Counted from the first letter of the stretch, positions 33,769-42,310 are shown. The stretch is 56,059 bases of DNA from Clostridiales bacterium (GCA_019416455.1 DXXG01000012.1:1-56059), one strand, 5' to 3'. Numbers and translations are program-made. The notes: generated by a model not told the origin, from the letters alone.

Positions 33769-33849
33769 CGGGTATTTTGAAATTTTTTCTTTCAAATCCT
33801 GCAAAACCGTCTTTTCCAGCCGGGAATGATCCCCCTGAAAAAGAGAGGT

Positions 33850-34368
33850 TCAATCCCTGTTTTCCGCCAGGGAAACCATCCGCTTGGCCCATTCTTTGGC
33901 CTGATCCAAGTCCTTTTCATCAGGATGGCTCAAGGCTCGGTCAAAGTTTTCCAGGTTCTCTTCCATCTGCTTGTTCCCCGGATGTTCCTCCAGCAGCTTT
34001 TCATACCGCTGGCGCACGCTCTGGGGCATTTTTCCCTGGCAGTAGAAATTGTCCAGCACCCGAGTCCCCTGGGGGATCAAAGCGCTGATCCGCTGAAACA
34101 GCAGGCCATAGTATTCGTCGGAGCCCCCAAAGCCTGCCGTGCCGAAATAGGCCAGGGTCTTTCCTTCCAGCGACTTCAAATATTCCGCCACACTCTCATG
34201 GCACAGCCCCTTATCGGTCCAGGAGCCCACCAGGTACAGATCCGCTTCCGGAACCTGGCCCGGCTTGCCGAAATAGACCACTTCTTCCCCAGCCACAGCC
34301 TCTCGGATAGCTTGGGCCACAGCTTCGGTGTTTCCGGTCATGGTTTGGTACACAATGGCGATCTTCAT
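33850..34368 (-). CDS. Flavodoxin family protein, BilS-like
   Basis: This 172-residue single-domain flavodoxin has the FMN phosphate loop MKIAIVYQTMTGNTEAVAQA, followed by YLVGSWTDKGLC and LAYFGTAGFGGSDEYY, then NFYCQGKMPQSVRQRYEKLL. The last motif is typical of the group named BilS, described alongside the bilirubin reductase BilR in gut Firmicutes. No bilR is in this window, so a role in bilirubin reduction is not shown. It is an electron carrier or FMN-binding accessory protein. The ATG at 34368 follows AAAGGGGG; a longer frame has no binding site. Confidence 0.82.
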   Translation of the reverse strand: MKIAIVYQTMTGNTEAVAQAIREAVAGEEVVYFGKPGQVPEADLYLVGSWTDKGLCHESVAEYLKSLEGKTLAYFGTAGFGGSDEYYGLLFQRISALIPQGTRVLDNFYCQGKMPQSVRQRYEKLLEEHPGNKQMEENLENFDRALSHPDEKDLDQAKEWAKRMVSLAENRD

Positions 34369-34391
34369 AGGTAAATCCCCCTTTTTTACAA

Positions 34392-34447
34392 AAATCAAAA
34401 AGCGCGGCAGGCCCGGCACACCGCCGGAAAGCCCGCTGCGCTTTTCG
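34392..34447 (-). terminator. Terminator of the Mrp gene
   Basis: On the minus strand AAAAGCGCAGCGGGC pairs with GCCTGCCGCGCTTTTT around a GC-rich loop with mismatches, ending in T residues. Confidence 0.7.
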
Positions 34448-34470
34448 TCTCAGATTTAAAAATATCCCGG

Positions 34471-35313
34471 TTAATTTTCCTTCTCCGGCAGGTTCTCGAT
34501 CAGGTCGGCGGCACCGTCCAGCCAATCGCCCTCGAACAGCTCGATGGCTCCCTTATCGCAGGCCCAAGCCAGCTTCTGGTCCATGGGCAGCTTGCCCAGC
34601 ACCTTCAGGGAATACTTTGCGGCCACCTCGTCGATGTGGCTTTCGCCGAACACATGGATCTCCTTGCCGCAATCGGGACATGTGATGTAGCTCATGTTCT
34701 CAATGAGGCCCAGCACCGGCACGTTCATCATCTTAGCCATTTCCACGGCCTTAGAGACGATCATGCTCACCAACTCCTGGGGAGAGGTGACGATGATGAT
34801 GCCATCCAGAGGCAGGGACTGGAACACGGTCAGCGGCGCGTCGCCGGTCCCGGGAGGCATGTCCACGAACATGTAGTCCACGTTGCCCCAGATCACGTCG
34901 GTCCAGAACTGCTTGATAGCTCCAGCGATCACGGGACCACGCCACACCACAGGGTTGGTCTCCTCCTCCAGCAGCAGGTTGATGCTCATCACCTTGATGC
35001 CGGTCTTGGTCTCCACGGAATAGATGCCGGTCTCATCGGAGAGAGCTCGCTGCTTCATGCCAAAGCACTTGGGGATGGAGGGGCCGGTGATGTCGGCGTC
35101 CAGCACAGCCACTTCATTTCCACGGCGGCGCAGAGTGGTAGCCAGCAGAGAGGTGACCAGGGACTTGCCCACGCCTCCCTTACCGCTGACCACGCCGATG
35201 ACCTTCTTCACGTGGCTCAGGTCATTGGTCTTTTCCAAAAAGCTCTGGGGGTTCTGCCGAGAGGGGCAGTCCATCCCACAGCTGGAACAATCATGGGTGC
35301 AATTTTCGCTCAT
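34471..35313 (-). CDS. Mrp/NBP35 family ATP-binding protein (iron-sulfur cluster carrier)
   Basis: This 280-residue P-loop ATPase is of the Mrp/ApbC type, which stores and passes [4Fe-4S] clusters to apoproteins. The N-terminus has four cysteines (CTHDCSSCGMDC), as in NBP35-like proteins. The deviant Walker A is VVSGKGGVGKSLVTSL, followed by VLDADITGPSIPKCFG, VDMPPGTGDAPLT and the ENMSYITCPDCGK pair of cysteines that binds the cluster between two subunits. The ATG at 35313 has GAAAGGATG upstream. It appears monocistronic with its own terminator. Confidence 0.94.
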   Translation of the reverse strand: MSENCTHDCSSCGMDCPSRQNPQSFLEKTNDLSHVKKVIGVVSGKGGVGKSLVTSLLATTLRRRGNEVAVLDADITGPSIPKCFGMKQRALSDETGIYSVETKTGIKVMSINLLLEEETNPVVWRGPVIAGAIKQFWTDVIWGNVDYMFVDMPPGTGDAPLTVFQSLPLDGIIIVTSPQELVSMIVSKAVEMAKMMNVPVLGLIENMSYITCPDCGKEIHVFGESHIDEVAAKYSLKVLGKLPMDQKLAWACDKGAIELFEGDWLDGAADLIENLPEKEN

Positions 35314-35420
35314 TGTTGACTCATCCTTTCTCGTTGGGCGGGCACTGCCCACTCTTCTATTGTACCCCTTTTTTTAAAAAAGTAAAGTGGCAATGCGCTG
35401 CCCCTTCTGTGGTGCCATAA

Positions 35421-35765
35421 CCGCAAAACGTAGAAGTTTTTAGTCAAGTTTTTTTCAAAAAACTTGCGGGGTTTGGGGCAGCGCCCCAAGGTCTGAACGG
35501 CGTAAGACATCAAAAGAAAAGCAGCACCGCAGGCCGCACGGTGCGCAGCACATAGGCCAAGGCGCGGACGATTCGTACTCGTTCATCGCAGGTCCCGCCG
35601 GCTTTTAGCCGGGGAACCCCCGGCGAGGGTTCCCCGCGTGAAACGTTCCATCGTAACGTTTCACTGCCCTTCCTGCGCTTGGGAAGGCGACTAAGGCCAT
35701 AGGGCTCCGCCCTACAACCCGCCAACTTTTTGAAAAAAGTTGGATCAAAAACTTTTACGTTATGC
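35421..35765 (+). repeat. Modular intergenic repeat, copy C
   Basis: The left end (from GCAAAACGTAGAAGTTTTT, near 35423) and the reverse complement of the right end (GCATAACGTAAAAGTTTTTG) form inverted repeats of about 48 bases that stay alike through TTTTTTCAAAAA and the following GCGGG. Inside are a GGGTTTGGGGCAGCGCCCC hairpin, the GGCCGCACGGTGCGCAGCAC block shared with copy B, and two further hairpins (GCCGGCTTTTAGCCGG and GAAACGTT/AACGTTTC). There is no open frame. It occupies almost the whole gap between mrp and the histidine kinase gene, and its right end contains the kinase stop codon. Confidence 0.78.
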
Positions 35766-37185
35766 TCTTTTCCTCACTCACCGGCAGCTCGAACCAGAAA
35801 GTGCTCCCTTGTCCCAACCGGCTCTCCACCCCGTACTGTCCGCCGTGCATATCCAGAATATTCTTCACGATGGACAACCCCAAGCCGGAACCCATCTGGG
35901 CCCGCTTGTGCTCTTTGTCCACCTTGTAGTACCGTTCCCAAATGTCCTTCAGCTTTTCCTGAGGGATACCCTCCCCCGTGTCGGTGACGGAGATGCGCAC
36001 CTTGTCTCCTTCCGCTTTCTGGCTCAGGGTGATGGTCTTGTCCTCCCCAGAATAGGTGATGGCGTTGTTCACCAGGTTGTACACCACCTGGGAGATCTTC
36101 AACTCGTCGGCATCCACCCAAACGTCATCCTCGTAACGGAATTCAAAGCGATAATCCGCCAATTTGTCATACCGGTGCAGGATGGTCCGTATGCTTTCCG
36201 TAAGGTTGAACCTGGTCTTTTCCAGGGGCAGAACACCCGCTTCCAGCTTGGAAAGATCCAGCAGGTCATTGACCAGGTTGGTCAGCCGCTCCGTCTCATC
36301 AATGATGATCTGGACATTCTCCGGGGTATTTTCACCAGGCAGGTCACGCATCACTTCGCCGTAGCCCTTGATCATGGTCAAAGGTGTGCGCAGGTCATGG
36401 GAGACATTGGCCAGCAGATCCCGCCGCAGTCCCTCCACCTTGGAAAGTTCCCCGGCGGCGTAGTTCAAAGTGCGGGCCAGCTCCCGGACCTCCCGGGCGC
36501 CCCGCTCTCCAAACCGGATGGCGTAGTCTCCCCGGGCCAGCACTTTGGCAGACTCGTTGATGGCCGTCAAAGGCCGGGAGATCTTCCGGGCGATGACCAA
36601 GGCCAGGGCCACGCCCAGCAAGGCCATCACCGCCGTGAGGGTCGTCACCTGCACCAGCAGCGTCTCCTTGATGGAGTCCACCGGGGTGATCTCGCTTTCC
36701 AGCAGCACCATACGGTTGAGCCCCGAGGTCGTCCGGGTAATGGTGACGTAGAGGATCACCTCGTCCTGGGTACCGTCCCGGTTCACAAAGGGGGAACGGT
36801 AACTGGTCAGCAAGTAACCGCCCTGGAAATTCACATCGTTAAAGAGCTCCGCCCTGCCGGGCCGGGTCATGTTATTGAGGAAGCTCTCTTTCTGGGAGGA
36901 TCTCCACCCGGAATAGATCTTTCCGAACTCGTCGGTGACCATGATGTTGATCCCAGTGTTCAGGCACAGTTCCTTCACTTGGTCGTCCAGATCTTCATCG
37001 TCCAGATACCGCTCCACCGTCTCCGCGGTGGCCTTCACCTGGGTGGTCTTGACCGCCCGGTAGAAAGGATCCAGCAGGACGATCTGGAACAGCCACAACA
37101 GAGCGCCCACCACCAGGATAAACACCCCAAAGCCCAGGAGGATCTGTCCGCCGATGCCCATGGGGCGTATTCTGAGCTTTTTCAT
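35755..37185 (-). CDS. HAMP-domain sensor histidine kinase
   Basis: This 476-residue membrane kinase has a helix at about 14-36, an extracytoplasmic sensor of about 140 residues, a second helix near 178-198, HAMP at about 199-250, a phospho-acceptor domain with LANVSHDLRTPLTMIKGYG, and an ATPase domain with NLVNNAITYSGED, VTDTGEGIPQEKL and GSGLGLSIVKNIL. It senses an unknown envelope signal and phosphorylates the response regulator encoded just upstream. The two genes are separated by 2 bases. The stop codon TAA lies inside the terminal sequence of repeat copy C. Confidence 0.94.
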   Translation of the reverse strand: MKKLRIRPMGIGGQILLGFGVFILVVGALLWLFQIVLLDPFYRAVKTTQVKATAETVERYLDDEDLDDQVKELCLNTGINIMVTDEFGKIYSGWRSSQKESFLNNMTRPGRAELFNDVNFQGGYLLTSYRSPFVNRDGTQDEVILYVTITRTTSGLNRMVLLESEITPVDSIKETLLVQVTTLTAVMALLGVALALVIARKISRPLTAINESAKVLARGDYAIRFGERGAREVRELARTLNYAAGELSKVEGLRRDLLANVSHDLRTPLTMIKGYGEVMRDLPGENTPENVQIIIDETERLTNLVNDLLDLSKLEAGVLPLEKTRFNLTESIRTILHRYDKLADYRFEFRYEDDVWVDADELKISQVVYNLVNNAITYSGEDKTITLSQKAEGDKVRISVTDTGEGIPQEKLKDIWERYYKVDKEHKRAQMGSGLGLSIVKNILDMHGGQYGVESRLGQGSTFWFELPVSEEKSIT

Positions 37186-37187
37186 GG

Positions 37188-37871
37188 TCAGTTCCCCTCA
37201 AAGCGATAGCCCACGCCCCGCAGGGTAACGATAAACTTGCTGTACGGTCCCAAGCTGCGGCGCAGCAGCTTGATATGGGTGTCCAGAGTGCGGTCATCTC
37301 CGTAAAAATCGTAGCCCCACACATTGGTGATGAGCATCTCCCGGGTCAGGGCGATGTTCTTGTTCTGGGCCATATACACCAGCAGGTCGTACTCCTTGGG
37401 GGAAAGCTCCGCCCGCACGCCGTCCACGGTGACGATCCTGGCATCCAGGTCAATGGATAGCCCCTGGAAGGTGAGCACGTTCCGCTTGGGCTCCGTCTCC
37501 TGGGGCCGCACCCGGTTCATGATGGCGGTGACCCGCATCATCAATTCCTTGGGAGAGAAAGGCTTCACCACGTAGTCGTCCACTCCCAGCTCGAAGCCGT
37601 GGATACGGTCGTACTCCTCCCCCCGGGCCGAAAGCATCAGCACCGGAGTATTGCAAGTCTTGCGGATCTCCTTCACCGCGGAAAAACCGTCCAGCTCCGG
37701 CATCATCACGTCCATGATGATAATATCAAAAGCGTCGGGATGACGCCGGCACAGCTCTACGGCCTCCATTCCGTTTTGGGCTTCGGTGACCTGGTTGCCT
37801 TCAAATTCCGCGTACTTCCGGATCAGCGCCCGGATCATATCCTCATCGTCTACCACTAAAATTCGGATCAT
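37188..37871 (-). CDS. OmpR/PhoB-type response regulator
   Basis: This encodes 227 residues. The receiver domain has acidic residues in ILVVDDEDMIR, the phospho-acceptor Asp in IIIMDVMMPELDG and the Lys in YVVKPFSPKEL. A winged-helix DNA-binding domain follows from about 130, with LSPKEYDLLVYMAQNKN and RTLDTHIKLLRRSLG. It is activated by the adjacent histidine kinase and should control transcription of unknown targets, likely including itself. The ATG at 37871 is preferred to a GTG at 37880 because GGGGGTGG lies 6 bases upstream. Confidence 0.95.
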   Translation of the reverse strand: MIRILVVDDEDMIRALIRKYAEFEGNQVTEAQNGMEAVELCRRHPDAFDIIIMDVMMPELDGFSAVKEIRKTCNTPVLMLSARGEEYDRIHGFELGVDDYVVKPFSPKELMMRVTAIMNRVRPQETEPKRNVLTFQGLSIDLDARIVTVDGVRAELSPKEYDLLVYMAQNKNIALTREMLITNVWGYDFYGDDRTLDTHIKLLRRSLGPYSKFIVTLRGVGYRFEGN

Positions 37872-38062
37872 AATGTCCACCCCCGTTTTCGCGAATCAAG
37901 TTCCCCCCAAAGGGATCGTTTTTTGTCAGTATACCGTCTTTCTGTGAAGGACCGGTGAAATTTCCCCGAAAAGGGGGAAAATCCCCGCCGTCACCAGCGT
38001 TTCTGTTTCTTTTAAGTATAGCCCAGGCCCAGTTTTTTTTCAAGCGGGAGCCGGATTTGCAG

Positions 38063-38091
38063 TTGACTTTTTGGAAAAAAGAGGGTATGAT
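38063..38091 (+). promoter_or_regulatory. Promoter of the cytidylate-kinase-like gene
   Basis: TTGACT at 38063-38068 and TATGAT at 38086-38091 are 17 bases apart, about 75 bases before the start codon. Confidence 0.72.
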
Positions 38092-38167
38092 AATTCTAGA
38101 GATATTATCTATAAAAATAAGAGTTACATCTGTAAATATTGGATCGTTTTTATAAGGAGGAATCCAT

Positions 38168-38785
38168 ATGCTGCCTGTCATTACCATCGCTCGTCAATAC
38201 GGAAGCGGAGGCCATGAAGTGGGGGAAAAAGTGGCCAAGAAATTGGGGATCCCCTTCTTTGACAAGGCCCTCATCGCCATGGCCGCGAAAAAGAGCGGCA
38301 TCTCCGAGGAAGTGTTCGTGGACGCTGACGAAAAAGCCGCCAGCAGCCTTCTTTATTCCATGGTCATGGGCAGCTACGCCTTCGGCGCCCGGGTGCCCAG
38401 CATCAATGAGATGCCCATCAACGACAAACTGTTCATCATCCAGTCGGACATCATCAAAAAGGCCGCCGCGGAAGGCCCCTGCGTCATCATCGGCCGGTGT
38501 GCCGATTACATCCTGCGGGAGCACGAGAACTGCCTGAATGTGTTCGTCCACGCCGACAAAGCCGCGCGGATCAAGCGGATCGTTGGCCTGGGCCACTGCG
38601 AGGAGAAAAAAGCCCCGGACTTTGTCACCAAAAAGGACAAACAGCGGGCCAACTACTACAATTTCTACTCCAATAACCGCTGGGACGATCTGCTCAACTA
38701 TGACCTGACCATCGACACCTCTCGGTTCTCCATAGATCTGGCGGTGGACATGGTGATCGACGCGGCCAAAATGCTGGACAAATAA
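38168..38785 (+). CDS. Cytidylate kinase-like family protein
   Basis: This 205-residue P-loop kinase begins MLPVITIARQYGSGGHEVGE, where RQYGSGG is the variant Walker A of this family, followed by LGIPFFDKALI and GPCVIIGRCADYIL. The LID region is short (HCEEKKAPDFVTKKDKQR) and NFYSNNRWDD is conserved. It is separate from the housekeeping Cmk, and the phosphate acceptor is not established. AAGGAGG lies upstream. It has its own promoter and a strong terminator. Confidence 0.85.
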   Translation: MLPVITIARQYGSGGHEVGEKVAKKLGIPFFDKALIAMAAKKSGISEEVFVDADEKAASSLLYSMVMGSYAFGARVPSINEMPINDKLFIIQSDIIKKAAAEGPCVIIGRCADYILREHENCLNVFVHADKAARIKRIVGLGHCEEKKAPDFVTKKDKQRANYYNFYSNNRWDDLLNYDLTIDTSRFSIDLAVDMVIDAAKMLDK

Positions 38786-38826
38786 GGTTTGTGTACAACG
38801 CTTAAGCGACCCCCTATATTCCCTGA

Positions 38827-38874
38827 AACCGGGAGGGGGAGGGTGTAAGGCCCTCCCCCTCCCGGCTTTTTCTT
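38827..38874 (+). terminator. Terminator of the cytidylate-kinase-like gene
   Basis: CCGGGAGGGGGAGGG and CCCTCCCCCTCCCGG pair perfectly around a short loop and are followed by TTTTTC. Confidence 0.9.
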
Positions 38875-38972
38875 TCCAAACAGGGCAAACCATGATATAA
38901 TATCCGCAAACATCGATACAGCGGCACGGACATGGCCCACCGCCGTTTTCCGCGGACAACAAGGAGCTTTCT

Positions 38973-40034
38973 ATGAAACATTTGCTGGACCGAATTTCTG
39001 AAAAGACCGCCCGGATACTGGCTTTGTGCTTTCTAGCCGGGGGGATCCTGCTGCTGGCAGCCGCCCTGTGGATCAACTTTGGCGGGCTGGACAACAGCTA
39101 CACATTGACCACCTATTCCATGGGTTCCTACGTACAGCAGACCGTTTACGGCAAGGGCCGGGAGGAAGCCGCCCAACAAGCCTCTTCCGCAGTGACGGAG
39201 CTGGAAAACCTGATCTCCTGGCGGATCGAGGACAGCGACGTGGAAAAACTGAACCAGGCCGCCGGTACAGAATTTATAGAGATCGATGAGCGCACCTGGA
39301 ACGTGCTCCACACCGCCTTAGAGGTGTGCGAAGCCAGCGGCGGGGCCTTTGACGTGACCATCGCCCCCATCAGCTGGCTGTGGGACTTCGACGAAGATCC
39401 CAAACTCCCTTCCGACGACCTGATCCAGTCCCTGCTGCCCGCAGTGGACTATGAGAACGTCTCCCTGCTGGAGGACGGCACCGCCGCGCTCCAGACCCAC
39501 GCCACTGCCATCGACCTGGGCGCTGTGGGCAAGGGAGCTGCCTGCGACGCCGCTGTGTCCGCCTACCAGGAAGCGGGTGTGGAGCGGGCTGTGGTCTCCG
39601 TGGGGGGCAGCGTGGGCGTCTGGGGCGAAAAGCCCTCCGGTGAACCATGGCGGGTAGCCCTGCGTGATCCGGATTCTCAAGGGTCCCTGGGGGAACTTGC
39701 CATCCAGAGCGGATTCCTCTCCACCTCGGGCAGCTATGAAAAGCAGTTCACAGAGGACGGAGTCACCTATCACCACATTTTGGACCCGGATACAGGTTAC
39801 CCGGCGGAAAGCGGTCTGGTGTCGGTGACGGTGTGGAGCGATAGCGGGGTGCTCAGCGATGCCCTGTCCACTGCCTGCTTCGTGCTGGGCATGGAGGACA
39901 GCCTGGCACTACTGGAAACATTTGACAGCGGCGCGGTGTTCATCACCGAGGACCATGAGATCTACGTCACGGAAAATCTAGCGGACAGTTTCACCCTGGC
40001 CTCGGACCAGTACACCCTGGCCGGGACCCTGTGA
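38973..40034 (+). CDS. apbE: FAD:protein FMN transferase (ApbE)
   Basis: This 353-residue protein has one N-terminal membrane helix (about 14-36), so the catalytic part lies outside the membrane. It attaches FMN to a Thr or Ser of target proteins using FAD. Motifs are YSMGSYVQQTVYG, GGAFDVTIAPIS, AIDLGAVGKGAACD, VVSVGGSVGVWG and the metal-side DALSTACFVLGM. No lipobox cysteine is seen. It leads a three-gene set with NusG-II and Gx transporter proteins, starting behind AAGGAG. Confidence 0.94.
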   Translation: MKHLLDRISEKTARILALCFLAGGILLLAAALWINFGGLDNSYTLTTYSMGSYVQQTVYGKGREEAAQQASSAVTELENLISWRIEDSDVEKLNQAAGTEFIEIDERTWNVLHTALEVCEASGGAFDVTIAPISWLWDFDEDPKLPSDDLIQSLLPAVDYENVSLLEDGTAALQTHATAIDLGAVGKGAACDAAVSAYQEAGVERAVVSVGGSVGVWGEKPSGEPWRVALRDPDSQGSLGELAIQSGFLSTSGSYEKQFTEDGVTYHHILDPDTGYPAESGLVSVTVWSDSGVLSDALSTACFVLGMEDSLALLETFDSGAVFITEDHEIYVTENLADSFTLASDQYTLAGTL

Positions 40035-40041
40035 GGCGCCT

Positions 40042-40428
40042 ATGGAAGAAAAAAGATTCCTCTCCCCCTTGGGCCTGATCCTTTGCGGGATCCTAGTCTT
40101 GGCGGCGGGAGGGCTGTATCTGGGGCTGTCCCTGTCTCCCCAGGGGACAAAAGCCATCGTGGAAAAAAGCGGGGAAGTGGTCCTGGAACGGGATCTGGCC
40201 CAGCTGACAGAACCGGAGACCTTCACTTTGGAAGGGGAACAGGGCCTGGAAGTGACGGTGGAGCTCTCTCCCCAGGGAGCTGCGGTGATAGCGTCCGATT
40301 GTCCCGATCAGGTGTGCGTGCGCACCGGGACCCTGACAAAAGCCGGAGAAACCGCCGTGTGTCTCCCCGCCAGAATCACCCTGCGGCTGGAAGGCAGCGG
40401 GGATTCCGTAGACGCCACGGTGTACTGA
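40042..40428 (+). CDS. NusG domain II-containing membrane-anchored protein (EetA-like)
   Basis: This 128-residue protein has a single N-terminal helix (about 10-31) followed by an exported NusG-II domain with the family signature IASDCPDQVCVRTGTL and VCLPARITLRL. Small NusG-II proteins beside Gx transporters resemble EetA of the flavin-based extracellular electron transfer locus in Listeria. It starts 7 bases after the apbE stop with only a weak binding site, suggesting translational coupling. Its exact role is not known. Confidence 0.85.
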   Translation: MEEKRFLSPLGLILCGILVLAAGGLYLGLSLSPQGTKAIVEKSGEVVLERDLAQLTEPETFTLEGEQGLEVTVELSPQGAAVIASDCPDQVCVRTGTLTKAGETAVCLPARITLRLEGSGDSVDATVY

Positions 40429-40444
40429 GGAAAGGAGGTCCGCC

Positions 40445-40951
40445 ATGAAACGAGCGTCCGGCCGGGTGGCCTTTACCGGGCTGCTGGCGGCTCTTGCGCT
40501 GGCCCTCTCCTTTTTGGAGGGACTGCTGCCCCCTCTGCCCATGATGCCCCCCGGAGCCAAACTGGGGCTTTCCAATATTGCTTCCATGTATGCCGCCGGG
40601 AGCCTGGGTCTGCCCAGCGCACTGTTCTTGGCGGTGTTTAAAGGACTCTTCGCCCTGATGACCCGTGGCGCCATGGCAGGGATGATGAGCCTTTCAGGAG
40701 GGGTGGTCAGCACTCTGTTCATGTGGCTGCTGCTGAAAAAGACCAAATCCTCCCTGGGAGTGGTAGGGGTCTGCGGGGCGCTGGCCCACAACGCCGCCCA
40801 GCTTTGCGTGGCCTACTTCCTCACCAGCACCAGCGTGATGTTCTACGTGCCTTTCCTGCTGGTGTTCGGAGTTCTCACGGGCCTGCTCACCGGGCTGGTG
40901 CTGAAACTGACCCTGCCTCCTTTGGAGCGGCTGAAACGCTATCTTGGATAA
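40445..40951 (+). CDS. Gx transporter family membrane protein (EetB-like)
   Basis: This 168-residue polytopic protein has about five helices and the ECF S-component-like pattern of the Gx_transp family. GLLPPLPMMPPGAKLGLSNI is the typical N-terminal loop, followed by FLAVFKGLFALMTRG and a final GVLTGLLTGLVL helix. Databases often call it heptaprenyl diphosphate synthase component I, a label that rests on old annotation. Next to ApbE and NusG-II it fits the flavinylation/electron-transfer set. AAGGAGG precedes the ATG. A terminator follows. Confidence 0.86.
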   Translation: MKRASGRVAFTGLLAALALALSFLEGLLPPLPMMPPGAKLGLSNIASMYAAGSLGLPSALFLAVFKGLFALMTRGAMAGMMSLSGGVVSTLFMWLLLKKTKSSLGVVGVCGALAHNAAQLCVAYFLTSTSVMFYVPFLLVFGVLTGLLTGLVLKLTLPPLERLKRYLG

Positions 40952-40992
40952 AAAAACTCCTCCGTACTCACGCGGAGGAGTTTCGTTTTTCT
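40951..40992. terminator. Bidirectional terminator after the ApbE set
   Basis: AAACTCCTCCG and CGGAGGAGTTT pair, with A and T runs on the two sides. It serves the convergent gene as well. Confidence 0.85.
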
Positions 40993-40999
40993 TTATCAC

Positions 41000-41656
41000 T
41001 TACTTGACCTGGCAGCCGCCCCATTCCACTGCCGTAAAACCGTTGCGTTCCAGAGCGGTCAGCTCTTGGGCAGGGATCTCCACTGGCTCATCCAGGGGCT
41101 TCCACGCCATAAATACCCGCAGCAACGTGTCGGGGGAGGGTTCCATAGTCAGCTTCGCTGCTTCCGTATAGGCATCGGACTGGAACGCGATCAGGTTGTA
41201 GGGATTTTGTTCCATCTGGGGCAGCCAATAGACAATGAACTCGTTGGCTTCCTGCCGGGTAAGGCCCAACCGGCTGAGAGCGTCCTCCAGGAAAGAGGCG
41301 GTATCCTCCCCGGCTACGCAAAAGCCCTGGGAGAAATCATACTCCACCTGATCTTGGCCTTCCCAATAGAGATAGTTGTAAGTTTGGCCGTCAGCGTCTG
41401 TCAAAGTTCCCTCCGGACTGGCGGTGACCGTCCAGCCATCATGGTACGCAGGATAAGTGCAGGTCAGTTCCCCGGCATAGTCCAGCTTCACGGTGACCTG
41501 AGTCTCCTCCTCTGGGTAAAGGTAGATCACAGGCTTTGCATCGTACTGTTCTTCAGACTGATCGTCGCACTGCTCCCCTTGGCAGGCGGCAAATCCGCAG
41601 ACGCACACCAGCGCCAACAAAAAGGCAACTACTCGATTTCTGTTTTCTTTCTTCAT
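41000..41656 (-). CDS. Lipoprotein of unknown function with KPVIYLYP motif
   Basis: This encodes 218 residues. The signal peptide ends in a lipobox (CGFAAC, lipid Cys near residue 25), followed by a short acidic linker and a domain with AKPVIYLYPEEETQVTVKLD, LTCTYPAYHDGWTVTASPEG and a YLYWEGQ segment. Proteins with this domain are common in Firmicutes, but I know of no assigned function. It should be anchored on the outer face of the cytoplasmic membrane. AGGAGG precedes the ATG. Confidence 0.78.
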   Translation of the reverse strand: MKKENRNRVVAFLLALVCVCGFAACQGEQCDDQSEEQYDAKPVIYLYPEEETQVTVKLDYAGELTCTYPAYHDGWTVTASPEGTLTDADGQTYNYLYWEGQDQVEYDFSQGFCVAGEDTASFLEDALSRLGLTRQEANEFIVYWLPQMEQNPYNLIAFQSDAYTEAAKLTMEPSPDTLLRVFMAWKPLDEPVEIPAQELTALERNGFTAVEWGGCQVK

Positions 41657-41782
41657 CTGCTATGCCTCCTTTTTCACGGATCTTTGCACACAACTCACTT
41701 CCGACAGGGAGGAAATGTCCCCCCACACTCTCATTGTACCACTCCTGACCCTTCGGTACAATGCTGTGCTTTCTTTTGCCTT

Positions 41783-42310
41783 TCAGGTGTCCAACTCCCC
41801 ACAGTACAAGGTGCAGGTTTTGGCGTCATACACAGCGGCGGTATAATTGTAGGAGCCCCGGCCCAGCACCCCAGCGGTTTCCGGGCTGTGAGTCTGGTCG
41901 TCCCAGAAGAACCAGTACCCCTCCTCCACAGGAGGAAGCAGAGGCTCCCCATCCTTGCCGGTAAGGTAGAACCCCACGGATTCCCGGCCGTAAAGCAAAA
42001 TTTCTCCGTCCCCATTTACTGGCAGGGCGTTCCATCCCTTCCCGGTTTGGGCGGTCTGTTCCAGGACGGCGGCGTCTGTTGGTGAGAGCTCCACCTTCCA
42101 GTACTCGGTGCCGTCCCCCATCCAGCCGTGTTCGTCCCAGTGTTCCGAAAGGGTGGAGTCCGTCAATGTCACCCCTAGAACTTGGGGCAGGGGACTGCTT
42201 TTCTCATTTCCGCCCCAGAAAAGCTGGAGAACCACCACTCCCAGAGTCAAACACAAAACCAGCGCAAAAGCCAGCACAAAGAGGAGGACTCCCGTAGACG
42301 TTCGTTTCAT
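41783..42310 (-). CDS. Membrane-anchored exported protein of unknown function
   Basis: This 175-residue protein has one N-terminal helix (about 8-32) with a positively charged start (MKRTSTG), then an exported domain of about 140 residues. Trp- and Tyr-rich segments such as SEHWDEHGWMGDG, EEGYWFFWDDQT and GSYNYTAAVYDAKT suggest a small strand fold, and the two C-terminal-half cysteines may be free. I do not recognise a family. AAGGAG precedes the ATG. It has no obvious partner gene; the lipoprotein gene follows after 126 bases. Confidence 0.65.
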   Translation of the reverse strand: MKRTSTGVLLFVLAFALVLCLTLGVVVLQLFWGGNEKSSPLPQVLGVTLTDSTLSEHWDEHGWMGDGTEYWKVELSPTDAAVLEQTAQTGKGWNALPVNGDGEILLYGRESVGFYLTGKDGEPLLPPVEEGYWFFWDDQTHSPETAGVLGRGSYNYTAAVYDAKTCTLYCGELDT

